DNA of 64,000 nucleotides. It comes from Papio anubis (taxonomy: Eukaryota > Chordata > Mammalia > Primates > Cercopithecidae). The notes beneath the pieces were generated by a model. The model searched no databases. It was not told where the DNA came from and saw only the letters and a list, made by a program, of their open reading frames with translations. Of the stretch, positions 44,401 through 49,880 are shown in pieces. Position 1 is the first letter of the stretch, and every line of letters starts with the position of its first letter. A program made the position numbers and the translations under genes. The stretch is taken from contig NC_044995.1 in NCBI RefSeq assembly GCF_008728515.1, forward strand, positions 43,191,576-43,255,575. Direction: 5' to 3'.

Positions 44401-46343
44401 AATACCACCCTCAGAAACCCCACCAGCTTCCGTAGATAGATGCTGAAAAAGTCAAAATTAACACATTCCTTCCCAGAGTTTTAAATAGTAAAATGCTGAG
44501 AATAGAGGAAGCTTTTCTCTTCATTTCTAAGAGCCAGTAACCATGGTATTTTACTTCTTCCTACCTAAGGAGGGAAAGAATCTAGAATTTTCTCCAGATT
44601 TATTATCTAACAATATAGCTAGCACTTAAGGAACGCAATTAACGTAAACGCTCAAGTACGCAGGGCACAGTAGCTCACGCCTGTAATTTCAGCACTTTGG
44701 AAGGCCTAGGCAGGAGGATGGCTTGAGCTCAGGGGTTTCAGACCAGCCTGGGCAACACCCGGAGACTCCGACTCTTCAAAAAATAAAAAAATTAGCCGGG
44801 CATAGTGGTGCTGAGCCTGTGATCCCAGCTACTTGGGAGGCTGAGATGGAAAGATCGCTTGAGCCCAGGAGTTCCAGGCTGCAGTGACCTGTGATCGTGC
44901 CGCTGCATCCCAGCTTGGGCAACAGAGGGAGACCCTTTCTCAAAGAAAAAAATTAAATATATAAGTGCTCAACCACATTCACTTTTAATCTCCATAAACT
45001 AAGTTTCACACATTACAATATGAGGAGAGCAAAATCACAGACAGAAAGGAAAAACGGAGGGAGTATTTAATGGCTACACTTTGTTTCCGATGATGAAAAA
45101 GTTCTTGACATCAAGTAGTAACTGTTACAGCATACTGAGTCAGTGCACCCAGTATCCCTGAATTGTAAGCTTAAAAATGGTTAAAATGGCAAACTCTACG
45201 TTATGTCTATTTTATCACAATGAAATAAATGTCTGGGAAATTCAATGTGTACCCAGGCTTCTCCTCCCTTCCCGGCCGCTAATCTTGGAGCCAAAATCTC
45301 TCTCTCTCGCTCGTGTCTGTAATCAGAATGAATGAGCTTCACCGGGGCACAAGTCGATGCTTCCCCCCTTTAAAGAAACTTTTAAAAGCCAAGAAGTGAA
45401 ACAGCACCGAGCAGGACTCGAAAAGCTGATGGAGCCTGGAAGGAAATGAACCCGCCTCATGACAGAACAGCTTCCCCAGAAACACGGGAAAAAGGAGATT
45501 CCTTCCTCGACTTCGTGTCTGCTTCTGAGGGTGAAGGTTGAGCAGCAGATCTCATCTCTCCACTAATACCTGCGGCGCACCCGGGGAAGAGCGGGAAGCA
45601 GCGAGGGACTTGAGCCAGGGCCAGAGCGTGGGGCGAGGGGGCTGTGCCGAGGAAGGCACTTCCCGCGGAGCGGGATCGGCGCGCGGGGACTGAGGGGAGG
45701 GGCAGGAGGGGAGCCCCCCGACCCGGCCTCGCGGCCCTTCCTGACGCCTCCCCCGCTCGGTTACCGTTGACTCGGGGTGACTGCGCGCGAGACCCCGGGT
45801 GCGCACCCCCTCTTCTCCCCCCACGTTACGGATCGGAAAACAGACCCCGGGAGGAGAGGGGGTTGGGGGGTGAAACCCAGCTTCCGAGGTTACCCTCCCA
45901 GGGAGCGGTCGGGCCGGCCTCGGAGGCTCTGCCGTCCGGGCCCGCGCCATCAACCACCATGCGCAGCGGCTGGGCCTGAGGCCTCGGCGACGGGGTTGGC
46001 CCCGGCCTGGAGGGACTGAAGGAGCCGAGGCTCAAGGCCCGGGGTAGGGAACGATTCTGGAGGCTCCCCCGGCTCCCCGCTCACGGCCCGAGACGCCGCC
46101 ACCCTGGGCAAGCGGTATGGGAACAGCCGGGACCGAGGCCGCGCCGGGGCTAGGCCGCCAACAGACCTAACGGAGCCGCCGGCCGCGGAGAGGAACCCTT
46201 ACTCCGGGCAAGGGACCATGGGATACTTACCCCTTAGGGCCCGGAGCCCCGTTGCCGCTCGGCACGCCGGGCGCGCCGCTCTCTTCCTCCATTTTGATCT
46301 CCGTCGCCGCCACCTCGGCCGCCGCTTCGACCCCTGCCGCCAT
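2631..46343 (-). CDS. HNRNPM: HNRNPM, heterogeneous nuclear ribonucleoprotein M, complete gene
   Basis: This is a nuclear RNA-binding protein and splicing regulator that binds G/U-rich pre-mRNA. Sixteen coding exons sum to 2193 nt, i.e. 730 residues plus TAA, the length I recall for the human long isoform. Order: acidic N-terminus (1-40); RRM1 from about residue 71 (RNP2 AFITNI, RNP1 KSRGCAVVEF); Gly/Met linker (162-180); RRM2 from about 204 (RNP2 VFVANL, RNP1 KSRGIGTVTF); Gly/Met linker (300-390); a hexapeptide repeat block (about 400-620) of ERMG-type units; RRM3 from about 653 (RNP2 IFVRNL, RNP1 SKGCGVVKF). The start ATG at 46341-46343 has A at -3 and G at +4. All junctions are GT-AG and phases agree. 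No disabling change is seen. Confidence 0.97.
2795..4445. other. HNRNPM intron 15
   Basis: The intron is free of Alus. A degraded MIR-like segment (TCTGTGAAATGGGGACACTA) sits near 4180-4200. Nothing else is recognised. Confidence 0.6.
4446..4497 (-). CDS. HNRNPM: HNRNPM coding exon 15
   Basis: This 52-nt exon has acceptor cctccttag and donor TGTG/gtaagtg. It encodes LPFDFTWKMLKDKFNEC of RRM3. Confidence 0.96.
5118..5920 (-). CDS. HNRNPM: HNRNPM coding exon 14, hexapeptide-repeat exon
   Basis: This 803-nt exon has acceptor ctgtttcag and donor AGAAAT/gtaagt. It encodes residues 392-659: a Gly run, about two dozen degenerate six-residue units of the form G-hydrophobic-E/D-R-M-G, then a Gly/Phe stretch and KACQIFVRN, the RNP2 start of RRM3. 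The DNA is a GC-rich imperfect 18-bp tandem repeat, which keeps all frames on both strands unusually open. Confidence 0.96.
5331..5410 (-). repeat. HNRNPM: Near-identical tandem copies inside HNRNPM exon 14
   Basis: Two successive copies encode ERMGANSLERMGL almost base for base, followed by an ANN variant. This is the youngest-looking duplication in the hexapeptide block and the likeliest place for length variation. Confidence 0.8.
5921..7066. other. HNRNPM intron 13, Alu-free part
   Basis: About 1.1 kb without recognised repeats, genes or RNA genes. Confidence 0.5.
7067..7362 (+). mobile_element. Alu
   Basis: Full length with an A tail, flanked by AGAAATGAGG-type direct repeats. Confidence 0.92.
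7518..7805 (+). mobile_element. Alu, older (S/J-like)
   Basis: Diverged Alu with a perfect 12-bp target-site duplication AAAAAGTACATT at 7506-7517 and 7806-7817. Confidence 0.9.
8095..8300 (-). mobile_element. MIR-type SINE
   Basis: The core reads CATTTTACAAATGAG, then AACAGAGAGGTT, then GTCACACAGCTAG, the usual reversed MIR order. Confidence 0.8.
8354..8407 (-). CDS. HNRNPM: HNRNPM coding exon 13
   Basis: This 54-nt symmetric exon (phase 1-1) has acceptor tttccttag and donor GGAG/gtagga. It encodes EILSNALKRGEIIAKQGG, a non-Gly-rich helix-like insert before the hexapeptide repeats. Confidence 0.95.
8410..9300. other. HNRNPM intron 12, Alu-free part next to exon 13
   Basis: No recognisable repeat or gene. 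A purine-rich tract lies at 8410-8440 and 8500-8540. Confidence 0.5.
9311..9626 (+). mobile_element. Alu
   Basis: Full length, flanked by CCTGTCCCCC at 9301-9310 and 9627-9636. Confidence 0.9.
10579..11203 (-). mobile_element. Older Alu interrupted by a younger Alu
   Basis: Outer parts are 10579-10674 and 10978-11203 (J-like). The middle is a younger element. Confidence 0.9.
10675..10977 (-). mobile_element. AluY nested in an older Alu
   Basis: The TCACTGCAGTCTT sequence of the host Alu is duplicated at 10662-10674 and 10978-10990, so the order of insertion is clear. Confidence 0.93.
11207..11949. other. HNRNPM intron 12, unique-looking stretch
   Basis: No gene or clear repeat is recognised. 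Open frames here lack any known similarity. Confidence 0.4.
11968..12264 (-). mobile_element. AluY inserted next to an Alu remnant
   Basis: Full-length Old World monkey type AluY. CTCTTTTTTT occurs on both sides. Confidence 0.9.
12265..12337 (-). mobile_element. Alu remnant (left end only)
   Basis: T tract, then AAAGTGCTGGGATTACAGG to the Alu head. The outer duplication GACATTTAAC(A/G)ATCT at 11950 and 12338 encloses this and the adjacent AluY. Confidence 0.85.
12924..13062 (-). mobile_element. Alu left-monomer element (FLAM-like)
   Basis: One monomer only, flanked by GACTAATCTGTTC and GACTAATCTGCTC. Confidence 0.85.
13131..13475 (+). mobile_element. AluY
   Basis: Full length with a long A-rich, partly AAAT-patterned tail. 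Confidence 0.92.
13940..14135 (+). mobile_element. MIR-type SINE
   Basis: GGAGCCAGACAGCCTGGGTT, then TGACTTAGGCATGTCACT, then TGTGCCTCAGTTT: the forward MIR order. Confidence 0.8.
14192..14491 (+). mobile_element. Alu
   Basis: Full length; its A tail directly adjoins the next Alu. Confidence 0.9.
14492..14792 (+). mobile_element. AluY in the tail of the preceding Alu
   Basis: Full length and much closer to consensus than its neighbour. Confidence 0.92.
15143..15443 (+). mobile_element. AluY of Old World monkey type (AluYRa-like)
   Basis: Shows GGCTCAAGCC, GAGACGGGCGG, AAAAACTAGCC and GAGATCCGGCCACTGC. It has a perfect 11-bp duplication ATTTAAGGCAA at 15131-15141 and 15444-15454. Confidence 0.95.
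15589..15666 (-). CDS. HNRNPM: HNRNPM coding exon 12
   Basis: This 78-nt symmetric exon (phase 1-1) has acceptor tctcttgcag and donor AAATG/gtaagc. It encodes MEGPFGGGMENMGRFGSG and on to GRIN. Confidence 0.95.
15840..15975 (-). mobile_element. MIR-type SINE fragment
   Basis: AGAGGCACAGAGATGGAGTG, then CCAAGGTCACAGAGCTAG. Confidence 0.7.
16125..16169 (-). CDS. HNRNPM: HNRNPM coding exon 11
   Basis: This 45-nt symmetric exon (phase 1-1) has acceptor tctttttaag and donor GGGAG/gtaaga. It encodes MGMEGIGFGINKMG. Confidence 0.94.
16359..16660 (+). mobile_element. AluY of Old World monkey type
   Basis: GGAGGCTCAAGCC head and GAGATCCAGCC variant; ATATAGCT duplicated at both ends. Confidence 0.92.
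16679..16845 (-). mobile_element. Alu, partial
   Basis: T tract plus right monomer down to TAGCTAATTTTTTTCTATGG; the rest is missing. Confidence 0.85.
16889..17446 (-). mobile_element. Older Alu interrupted by an AluY
   Basis: Outer parts are 16889-17043 and 17338-17446. Confidence 0.9.
17044..17337 (-). mobile_element. AluY nested in an older Alu
   Basis: GCTAATTTTTTT is duplicated at 17032-17043 and 17338-17349. It has the GGCTTGAGCC head typical of the monkey AluY set. Confidence 0.93.
17446..17481. repeat. (CA)18 microsatellite
   Basis: Uninterrupted CA run growing from the end of an Alu. It is probably length-variable. Confidence 0.95.
17987..18263 (-). mobile_element. Alu, truncated
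   Basis: Stops at AAAGTGCTGGGAT; the Alu head is missing. Confidence 0.9.
18343..18627 (-). mobile_element. Alu
   Basis: Full length, flanked by CCTCTCCACC at 18333 and 18628. Confidence 0.92.
18735..18870 (+). mobile_element. MIR-type SINE fragment
   Basis: TCACTAACTGACAGTGTGAC and CTTGAGCAAG follow forward MIR order. Confidence 0.6.
19091..19192 (-). CDS. HNRNPM: HNRNPM coding exon 10
   Basis: This 102-nt symmetric exon (phase 1-1) encodes the Gly-rich GLGGIGMGLGPGGQP and DANHLNKGIGMGN. It can be skipped without a frameshift. Confidence 0.95.
19893..20167 (+). mobile_element. Alu
   Basis: Nearly full length; its tail has become a GAAA/GGAA repeat. Confidence 0.9.
20168..20240 (+). repeat. 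(GAAA/GGAA)n from an Alu tail
   Basis: Pure purine tract grown from the A tail of the preceding Alu. Confidence 0.9.
21045..21420 (-). mobile_element. Old L1 3'-end fragment (L1M-like)
   Basis: ATTCAGTGGTTTTTAGTATA, CATCACCCAAAAAAGAAA and GGTAACCACTAATCTACTTT are familiar phrases of mammalian-wide L1 3' regions. Strand is uncertain. Confidence 0.65.
21713..21773 (-). CDS. HNRNPM: HNRNPM coding exon 9
   Basis: This 61-nt exon has acceptor tctttcag and donor CCCC/gtaagtg. It encodes DERALPKGDFFPPERPQQLP. Confidence 0.95.
22511..22804 (-). mobile_element. Alu
   Basis: Full length with a perfect 11-bp duplication AGCAAAATGTT at 22500-22510 and 22805-22815. Confidence 0.95.
22965..23014 (-). 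CDS. HNRNPM: HNRNPM coding exon 8
   Basis: This 50-nt exon has acceptor taataccag and donor AAGATG/gtaagt. It encodes SMFNGQLLFDRPMHVKM, the end of RRM2. Confidence 0.95.
23725..24028 (-). mobile_element. Alu
   Basis: Full length, flanked by AGAACCTTTT on both sides. Confidence 0.92.
24178..24331 (-). CDS. HNRNPM: HNRNPM coding exon 7
   Basis: This 154-nt exon encodes LDYKVGWKKLKEVF through IEAVQAI, most of RRM2 with RNP1 KSRGIGTVTF. The donor, CTATAT/gtatcc, is the weakest in the gene. Confidence 0.95.
24332..25034. other. HNRNPM intron 6
   Basis: A 703-nt intron with no repeat recognised. Confidence 0.7.
25035..25226 (-). CDS. HNRNPM: HNRNPM coding exon 6
   Basis: This 192-nt exon (phase 0-0) has acceptor cttgttttag and donor GCAAAT/gtaagt. 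It encodes residues 147-210, the linker between RRM1 and RRM2 and RNP2 of RRM2. An internal GT-AG pair at 25187 and 25071 defines an in-frame 117-nt optional intron. Confidence 0.95.
25071..25187 (-). other. HNRNPM: Optional in-frame intron (exitron-like) within HNRNPM exon 6
   Basis: Reading the minus strand, AAG/GTGATGG at 25187 and CATTACAG/GCTGG at 25071 bound 117 nt (39 codons, V160-Q198) with no stop. Removal deletes the Gly/Met linker between RRM1 and RRM2 and keeps the frame. A human isoform lacking about 39 linker residues is known from memory; its exact match to these ends is an inference. Confidence 0.75.
25907..26198 (-). mobile_element. Alu
   Basis: Full length, flanked by AAGAGGGA and AAGAGGAA. 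Confidence 0.92.
26297..26506 (-). mobile_element. 5'-truncated Alu with intact duplication
   Basis: The Alu head is missing, yet AACAAACTCACTTTA (15 bp) is perfect at 26282-26296 and 26507-26521. The truncation therefore happened at insertion. Confidence 0.93.
26862..26955 (-). CDS. HNRNPM: HNRNPM coding exon 5
   Basis: This 94-nt exon has acceptor aactctatag and donor AAAGAA/gtaagc. It encodes VVEFKMEESMKKAAEVLNK and the end of RRM1. The intron between it and the microexon is only 88 nt. Confidence 0.95.
27044..27051 (-). CDS. HNRNPM: HNRNPM microexon 4 (8 nt)
   Basis: The exon reads GGATGTGC, between acceptor cttcctccaaag and donor gtaagtatcg. Upstream there is a good pyrimidine tract and a ttctgac branch-point-like motif. 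It supplies Gly-Cys and two bases of Ala in RNP1 (KSR-GCA-VVEF). Without it, exons 3 and 5 do not join in frame, and the family motif lacks three residues. Both splice sites are strong and the total coding length comes out exactly right. Confidence 0.93.
27962..28014 (-). CDS. HNRNPM: HNRNPM coding exon 3
   Basis: This 53-nt exon has acceptor tgatttgtag and donor TCAAGG/gtaagtg. It encodes VGEVTYVELLMDAEGKSR, middle of RRM1, and ends in phase 0 inside RNP1. Confidence 0.95.
28015..30721. other. Alu-free part of HNRNPM intron 2 (proximal to exon 3)
   Basis: About 2.7 kb without any Alu or clear repeat, apart from an unassigned old-looking segment at 28500-28670. No RNA gene or coding exon is recognised. 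Confidence 0.6.
29553..29558 (-). terminator. Candidate intronic poly(A) signal in HNRNPM intron 2
   Basis: AATAAA sits on the minus strand in repeat-free intron, followed by TGCCTTGTACAGCTGTCC. Hexamers occur by chance, so this is only a candidate. Confidence 0.3.
30739..31041 (-). mobile_element. AluY, recent-looking
   Basis: Near consensus, a long T tract, and a perfect 17-bp duplication AACACTGCCTCATTCTT at 30722-30738 and 31042-31058. Confidence 0.95.
31658..31964 (+). mobile_element. Alu with a deleted head
   Basis: About 15 bases are missing after GGCCGGGC; flanked by AAAATCCAGGCTG and AAAATGCAGGCTG. Confidence 0.9.
31978..34935. other. Alu-free part of HNRNPM intron 2 (central)
   Basis: About 3 kb of AT-rich sequence without recognised repeats. 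A splice-acceptor-like site on the minus strand (33725-33750) is noted in the findings. Confidence 0.6.
34940..35010 (+). repeat. AAAG-rich low-complexity tract
   Basis: A and G only, close to 70 bases. Confidence 0.85.
35175..35230 (+). repeat. (CAAAA)n repeat
   Basis: Repeated ACAAA units, within 150-200 bp of HNRNPM exon 2, on its donor side. Confidence 0.85.
35379..35548 (-). CDS. HNRNPM: HNRNPM coding exon 2
   Basis: This 170-nt exon has acceptor tttgaattcag and donor AAAAAG/gtaatgg. It encodes a basic stretch (EKRKEKNIKRGG, a likely nuclear-localisation region) and the start of RRM1 with RNP2. Confidence 0.95.
35671..35968 (+). mobile_element. Alu, old (J-like)
   Basis: Strongly diverged but collinear over the whole length. 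Confidence 0.85.
36290..36861 (+). mobile_element. Old L1 3' end (L1M-like)
   Basis: CTGCTAGGTATATACCCAAA, CATAGCAGCACTATTCATA and AGTGAAATAAGCCAGTCA are the end of L1 ORF2 and the 3' UTR. The element resumes at 37166-37196 after an Alu. Confidence 0.88.
36862..37165 (+). mobile_element. AluY of Old World monkey type inside the L1
   Basis: Carries the monkey-specific variants and duplicates GGTCTATTTT (36852-36861 and 37166-37175) of the L1. Confidence 0.95.
37166..37196 (+). mobile_element. L1 3' end, continuation
   Basis: ATTTTATGTATATTTTAAGC completes the L1 interrupted at 36861. Confidence 0.75.
37864..38167 (+). mobile_element. Alu
   Basis: Full length with an ACAAACACAAAAA-type tail. 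Confidence 0.92.
38178..38456 (+). mobile_element. Alu, old, with deletions
   Basis: Lacks part of the left monomer end; A-rich linker expanded with AATAAT. Confidence 0.87.
39481..39797 (+). mobile_element. Alu, old, with purine tail
   Basis: Diverged Alu; the tail is a GGGGA-type purine tract. Confidence 0.87.
39972..40608 (+). mobile_element. Alu interrupted at its central linker by another Alu
   Basis: Outer parts are 39972-40107 and 40416-40608. Confidence 0.92.
40108..40405 (+). mobile_element. Alu nested in an Alu, same strand
   Basis: ACAAAAATTA of the host linker is duplicated at 40098-40107 and 40406-40415. Confidence 0.93.
40609..40940 (+). mobile_element. 5'-truncated Alu carrying foreign sequence
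   Basis: Starts at TAATGCCTGTAATCCC. Its right arm contains about 60 bases (40811-40870) that are not Alu. Confidence 0.88.
40811..40866 (+). repeat. Inverted copy of 42197-42254
   Basis: GGCTTGTTTTAAA, GAACAGCAGAAGGCTAGGAG and AATCAGT match the reverse complement of 42197-42254 at roughly 90%. AGTACACT flanks it at 40803-40810 and 40871-40878. Confidence 0.85.
41519..41797 (+). mobile_element. AluY with many small indels
   Basis: Young type, flanked by AAAAGAGACTCTT and AAAAGACTCT, but with clustered short deletions and insertions unlike ordinary decay. Confidence 0.88.
41839..42144 (-). mobile_element. AluY with many small indels, inverted partner
   Basis: Opposite orientation, about 40 bases from the previous one, with the same kind of damage; AATGATG on both sides. 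Confidence 0.88.
42197..42254 (-). repeat. Inverted partner of 40811-40866
   Basis: Unique-looking sequence just outside an Alu; it is probably the source copy. Confidence 0.8.
42886..43213 (+). mobile_element. AluY
   Basis: Full length with an AATAA-rich tail; TACTCAGGAAGGGG and TACTCAAGAAGGGG flank it. Confidence 0.93.
43634..43770 (-). mobile_element. Alu monomer element (FLAM-like)
   Basis: Single monomer with a perfect duplication CAACTTCAGT at 43624-43633 and 43771-43780. Confidence 0.9.
43781..44658. other. HNRNPM intron 1, unique-looking stretch
   Basis: No gene or clear repeat is recognised here. Confidence 0.5.
44659..44955 (+). mobile_element. Alu, old (J-like)
   Basis: Diverged, full length. 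Confidence 0.87.
45155..45235 (+). mobile_element. L1 3'-end fragment
   Basis: TTAAAAATGGTTAAAATGGC and TTTTATCACAATGAAATAAA are the end of an old L1 3' UTR. Confidence 0.75.
45685..45711 (+). other. Potential G-quadruplex motif in HNRNPM intron 1
   Basis: Four GGGG runs sit at 45685-45688, 45694-45697, 45699-45702 and 45708-45711, with loops of 5, 1 and 5 bases. It is on the plus strand, the template strand for HNRNPM. Confidence 0.7.
46231..46343 (-). CDS. HNRNPM: HNRNPM coding exon 1
   Basis: It encodes residues 1-37 plus two bases, starting MAAGVEAAAEV, an Ala/Glu-rich acidic N-terminus. The donor is AAGGG/gtaagtatcc. It lies in the CpG island. Confidence 0.96.
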
Positions 46344-46440
46344 TTTCTCCGCGTCTGGGCTTTGTGTGAGTGAACGGGCTGCACCGCGCTGCGCCTGCGC
46401 GCCCACGTGACCCGACGCGACCAGTAGCACTTGCGCGCGC
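46344..46440 (-). other. HNRNPM: HNRNPM 5' UTR (approximate)
   Basis: The sequence upstream of the ATG is GC-rich with no upstream ATG that I can see close by. The start site is not fixed by the sequence; the upper limit is a guess. Confidence 0.5.
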
Positions 46441-46560
46441 GGCTGCCGGCTGCCTCCTTGGGCCCACCCGCCCCGGGCCACGCCCCCGCCGCGCGCAGGC
46501 GCAGACCGGCAGCTGTTGATCCCTTCACTCTCAAGATACACTCGCGTTAGGCACTGACTG
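46380..46560 (-). promoter_or_regulatory. HNRNPM: HNRNPM core promoter, TATA-less
   Basis: No TATA box is seen. A CACGTGAC E-box (USF/TFE type) lies at 46404-46411 on the plus strand. An NRF1-like tandem TGCGCCTGCGCG lies at 46390-46401, one base off consensus. Both fit a housekeeping promoter. Binding is inferred, not shown. Confidence 0.6.
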
Positions 46561-46704
46561 GTTGTGCCGGGCGCGCGTCCTCGGAGTCCGATAGAGGAAG
46601 CATCTCCCCACGCCACCGCCCACACACACACCTAGACCTAGTCACAACCAGAGCTGGAGCAGAGGGGAAGTAATGATCCTGTCTAGGGATTCCTGGAAGT
46701 TTTA

Positions 46705-46900
46705 GATCAAGCTTGTCCAACCCGCGGTCCGGCACACGATTCGTAAACTTTCTTAAAACATTGTGTCTTTTGTGTGATTTATTTTATTTTATTTTTGTAA
46801 CGCAATTGCGCGGTTTTCCAGCGCGAACTTTGTAGGCAACAACGGAACGGCATGGAATAATATCAGAGTATTATCCGTAATTCGCATTATAATTGTAAAC
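46705..46900. mobile_element. Possible old DNA-transposon remnant, family not assigned
   Basis: CAAGCTTGTCCAACCCGCGG and TTCGTAAACTTTCTTAAAAC are phrases I recognise from a common dispersed repeat, but cannot name with confidence. Confidence 0.35.
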
Positions 46901-46947
46901 AGTTCGGCCAGAAGAAATGGAAAACTGTTAAAATTCACTAATAATGG

Positions 46948-47246
46948 GGCCAGGCGCGGTGGCTCACGCCTGTTATCCCAGCACTTTGGGATTGGGAGGC
47001 CCAGGCGGCGGATCACCTGAGGTCAGGAGTTCCACACCAGCCTGGCCAACATGGTGAAACCCTGTCTCTACTAAAAATACAAAAATTAGCTGGACGTGGT
47101 GGCGGGCGCCTGTAATCTCAGCTACTCGGGAGGCTGAAGCAGGAGAATCGCTTGAACCCGGGAGGCGGAGGTCGCAGTGAGCTGAGATCATGCCACTGCA
47201 CTGCAGCCTGGCAGATAGACTGAGACTCCATCTCAAAAAACAAAAA
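46948..47246 (+). mobile_element. Alu
   Basis: Full length; a short ATTGGG duplication is present near its head. Confidence 0.92.
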
Positions 47247-47397
47247 GATAACTACTGAGTACTGGGCTTAATACCCAGTACTAAGTGATGAAATAATGTG
47301 TACAACAAACCCCCATGACAAGTGTTTACCTATTTAACCTTCACATTTACCCCCAAACCTAAAAGTTAGAAACACAAAATTTAAAAAAACATTAATG

Positions 47398-47695
47398 GCC
47401 GGGCGTGTCGGCTCACGCCTGTAATCCTACCACTTTGGGAGGCCAAGGTGGGCAGATCACTAGGTCAGGAGATCAAGACAATCCTGGCCAACATGGTGAA
47501 ACCCTGTCTCTACTAAAAATGCAAAAATTAGCTGGGCGTGGTGGCGGGCGCCCGTAATCCCAGCTGCTGGGGAGCCTGAGGCAGGAGAATCGCTTGAACC
47601 CATGAGGAAGACGTTGCAGTGAGTCGAGATTACACCACTGAACTCCAGCCTGGTAACAGAGCAAGACTCCATCTCAAAAAAAAAAATAAAAAATA
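47398..47695 (+). mobile_element. Alu
   Basis: Full length with A tail. Confidence 0.92.
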
Positions 47696-47937
47696 AGCAT
47701 AAAGAGCGAGAGGATTCTGTTGCTATGTTGCATACAATGAATTGTGACAGAATTCAGGGTGTATTCTGTACTAGGCATAATGCCGTATGGTCTTATTTTT
47801 GTGTGCATGTGTGGTTTCCGTTTTGTGGTGCTGTGCAGCCTCCAATGTGCCATCTTCCAAGTGCAGACAGTCGAATTGGCGCCATCAGATGTTATGTGTG
47901 CTTGTGGCAACTCGGGCAGTAAGATGCAGCGATTATC

Positions 47938-48241
47938 TTTTTTTTTTTTTTTTTTTGAGACAGAGTTTCGTACTTGTTGCCCAGGCTGGAGTGCAATGGC
48001 GCAATCTCGGCTCACTGCAACCTCTGCCTACTGGGTTCAAGCGATTCTCCTGTCTCAGCCTCCTGAGTAGCTGGGATTACAGGTGCATGCCACCACGCCT
48101 GGCTAACTTTTGTATTTTTAGTAGAGACAAGGTTTCATCATATTGGTCAGGCTGGTCTCAAACCCCTGACCTCATGATCCACCCACCTCAGCCTCCCAAA
48201 GTGCTGGGATTATAGGCGTAAGCCACCGCGCCCAGCCTTCA
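47938..48241 (-). mobile_element. Alu
   Basis: Full length with a perfect 14-bp duplication ATGCAGCGATTATC at 47924-47937 and 48242-48255. Confidence 0.94.
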
Positions 48242-48263
48242 ATGCAGCGATTATCAATAATAC

Positions 48264-48527
48264 TTTTTTTTTTTTTTTTGGATACAGTCTTGCTCGGCTC
48301 ACTGCAACCTCCACCTCCTGGTTTCAGGCGATTCTTCTGCATCAGCCTTCCAAGTAGCTGGGATTACAGGCGCACACTATGACGCCTGACTAAGTTTTGT
48401 ATTTTTTAGTAGAGATGGGGTTTCGCCATGTTGGCTAAGCTAGCCTCGAACTCCTGACCTCAGGTGATCTGCCCACCTCAGCCTCCCAAAGTGCTGGGAT
48501 TACAGACATGAGTCACTGCACCTGGCC
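48264..48527 (-). mobile_element. Alu with internal deletion
   Basis: Lacks part of the right monomer. Its flanks TATCAATAATA and TACCAATAATA overlap the duplication of the Alu before it. Confidence 0.9.
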
Positions 48528-48560
48528 TACCAATAATATTTCAATCTACCTTTGTAAATG

Positions 48561-48799
48561 ATAGCTGACTGCAACCTTGAACTCCTGAGCTCAAGCGATC
48601 CTCCCGTTTAGCCTGTCAAGTAACTGGGACTGCAGGTGCACGCCACTGCATTTGGCTAATTTTTTATTTTTATTTTTTGGTACAGATAGGATCTTGCCAT
48701 TTTGCCCAGGATGGTCTTGAACTCCTGAGCTCAAGCGATCCTACAGCCTTGGCCTCCCACAGTGCTGGGATTACAAGCGTGAGCCACTGTGCTGGTCCT
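48561..48799 (-). mobile_element. Alu, old, partial
   Basis: Diverged; the tail end is missing. Confidence 0.83.
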
Positions 48800-48902
48800 T
48801 AAAGGATTATTAAAGACAGGTTAACAGCAAACTAAAACTCTTCTCTATGAAAGTATTGGAATAGATTTGCAAAGAAAACAGTTTTCCTTCTCTCTCTGAT
48901 TC

Positions 48903-49031
48903 TCTCTCTTTTTGTAGAGACAGGGTCTCGCTATGTTGGCCAGGCTGGTCTCTAACTCCCTGCCTTCAAGCAATCCTTTTGCCTTGGCCTCCCAAAGTGC
49001 TGGGATTTCAGCCATGAGTCACCCCACTGGT
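48903..49031 (-). mobile_element. Alu monomer, old
   Basis: Left-monomer only, preceded by a CTCTCT tract. Confidence 0.83.
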
Positions 49032-49209
49032 CTCTCTTCTTCCTAGCATGTCCTGAGGCATCTGTACATCAACTCCTGGGGCAACAAACACCAAAGTTGG
49101 CCTGAGGAAAGATGGGTGTCAGGCTGTACGGAGTTTAGTTGCAGGGGCAGGGAAGGCCCCCTGAGGGGCAGCAGCACTCATGCGCACAGGTGTGATGCTC
49201 TGTTTTTGC

Positions 49210-49440
49210 AGACCACTGGCGCATCAGTCACCCCATGCGTAGGAGGCTCTGCCATTTCTCTGGCCACCTGCCCCTCAATCACACTGCTCCAGCCCTGGGG
49301 TTCCTCCCTGCTGCTCTTCCTACAGGCTAAGCAGTTTCCAGCCTCTGAGCCTTTGTGCTGTTTCCTCCACTCCCATGGCCACACAGGCTTCTCCTTGCCC
49401 TTCCAGTCTGGGCAGAAAGTTTTTCTTCCTTTGTGAGCGA
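49210..49440 (+). mobile_element. Possible L2 fragment
   Basis: CCTCTGAGCCTTTGTGCTGT and the surrounding C/T-rich text resemble the L2 3' region. Divergence is high. Confidence 0.4.
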
Positions 49441-49550
49441 GCTACATACCAGGCAGGGATTCATATGGAAAACAGACCTTGAGCAATCAGCCCCTCCACT
49501 CTGAGGGTCAGTTTGTCTAACTGCAAATATGGATAATAAGAAATGCACCA

Positions 49551-49829
49551 GGCTGGGCCCGGTGGCTCACGCCTGTAATCCTAGCAGTTTGAGAGTCAGG
49601 TGGATCATTTGAGGTCAGGAGTTCAATACCAGCCTGGTCAATATGGTGAAACCCCATCTCTACTAAAAATACAGAAATTAGCCAGGCATGATGGTGGGTG
49701 CGTGTAGTCCCAGCTACTCAGGAGGCTGAGACAGGAGAATTGCTTGAACCCGGGAGGCGGAGGTTGCAGAGAGCAGAGATAGCGCCGCTGTGCTCTAGCC
49801 TGGGCAACAGAGTGAGACTCCATCATAAA
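49551..49829 (+). mobile_element. Alu
   Basis: Nearly full length, with its tail turned into a GA repeat. Confidence 0.9.
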
Positions 49830-49880
49830 GAAAGAGAGAGAGAGAGGGAGGGAGGGAGGGGGAGAGAGAGAGAGAGACAC
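49830..49880 (+). repeat. (GA/GGGA)n tract
   Basis: Purine-only tract continuing from the Alu tail. Confidence 0.9.

Larger units (their letters stand above)
45540..46560. promoter_or_regulatory. HNRNPM: CpG island over HNRNPM exon 1 and start of intron 1
   Basis: A dense run of CG dinucleotides and high GC stands out against AT-rich intron on one side and Alus on the other. It is the only such island in the window outside repeats and exon 14. Confidence 0.9.

Noticed and set aside
45552..46019. Open frames of 80-133 codons in the CpG island
   Set aside because: GC-rich DNA has few stops; composition is Pro/Arg/Ala with no domain, and no splice or start context supports coding.
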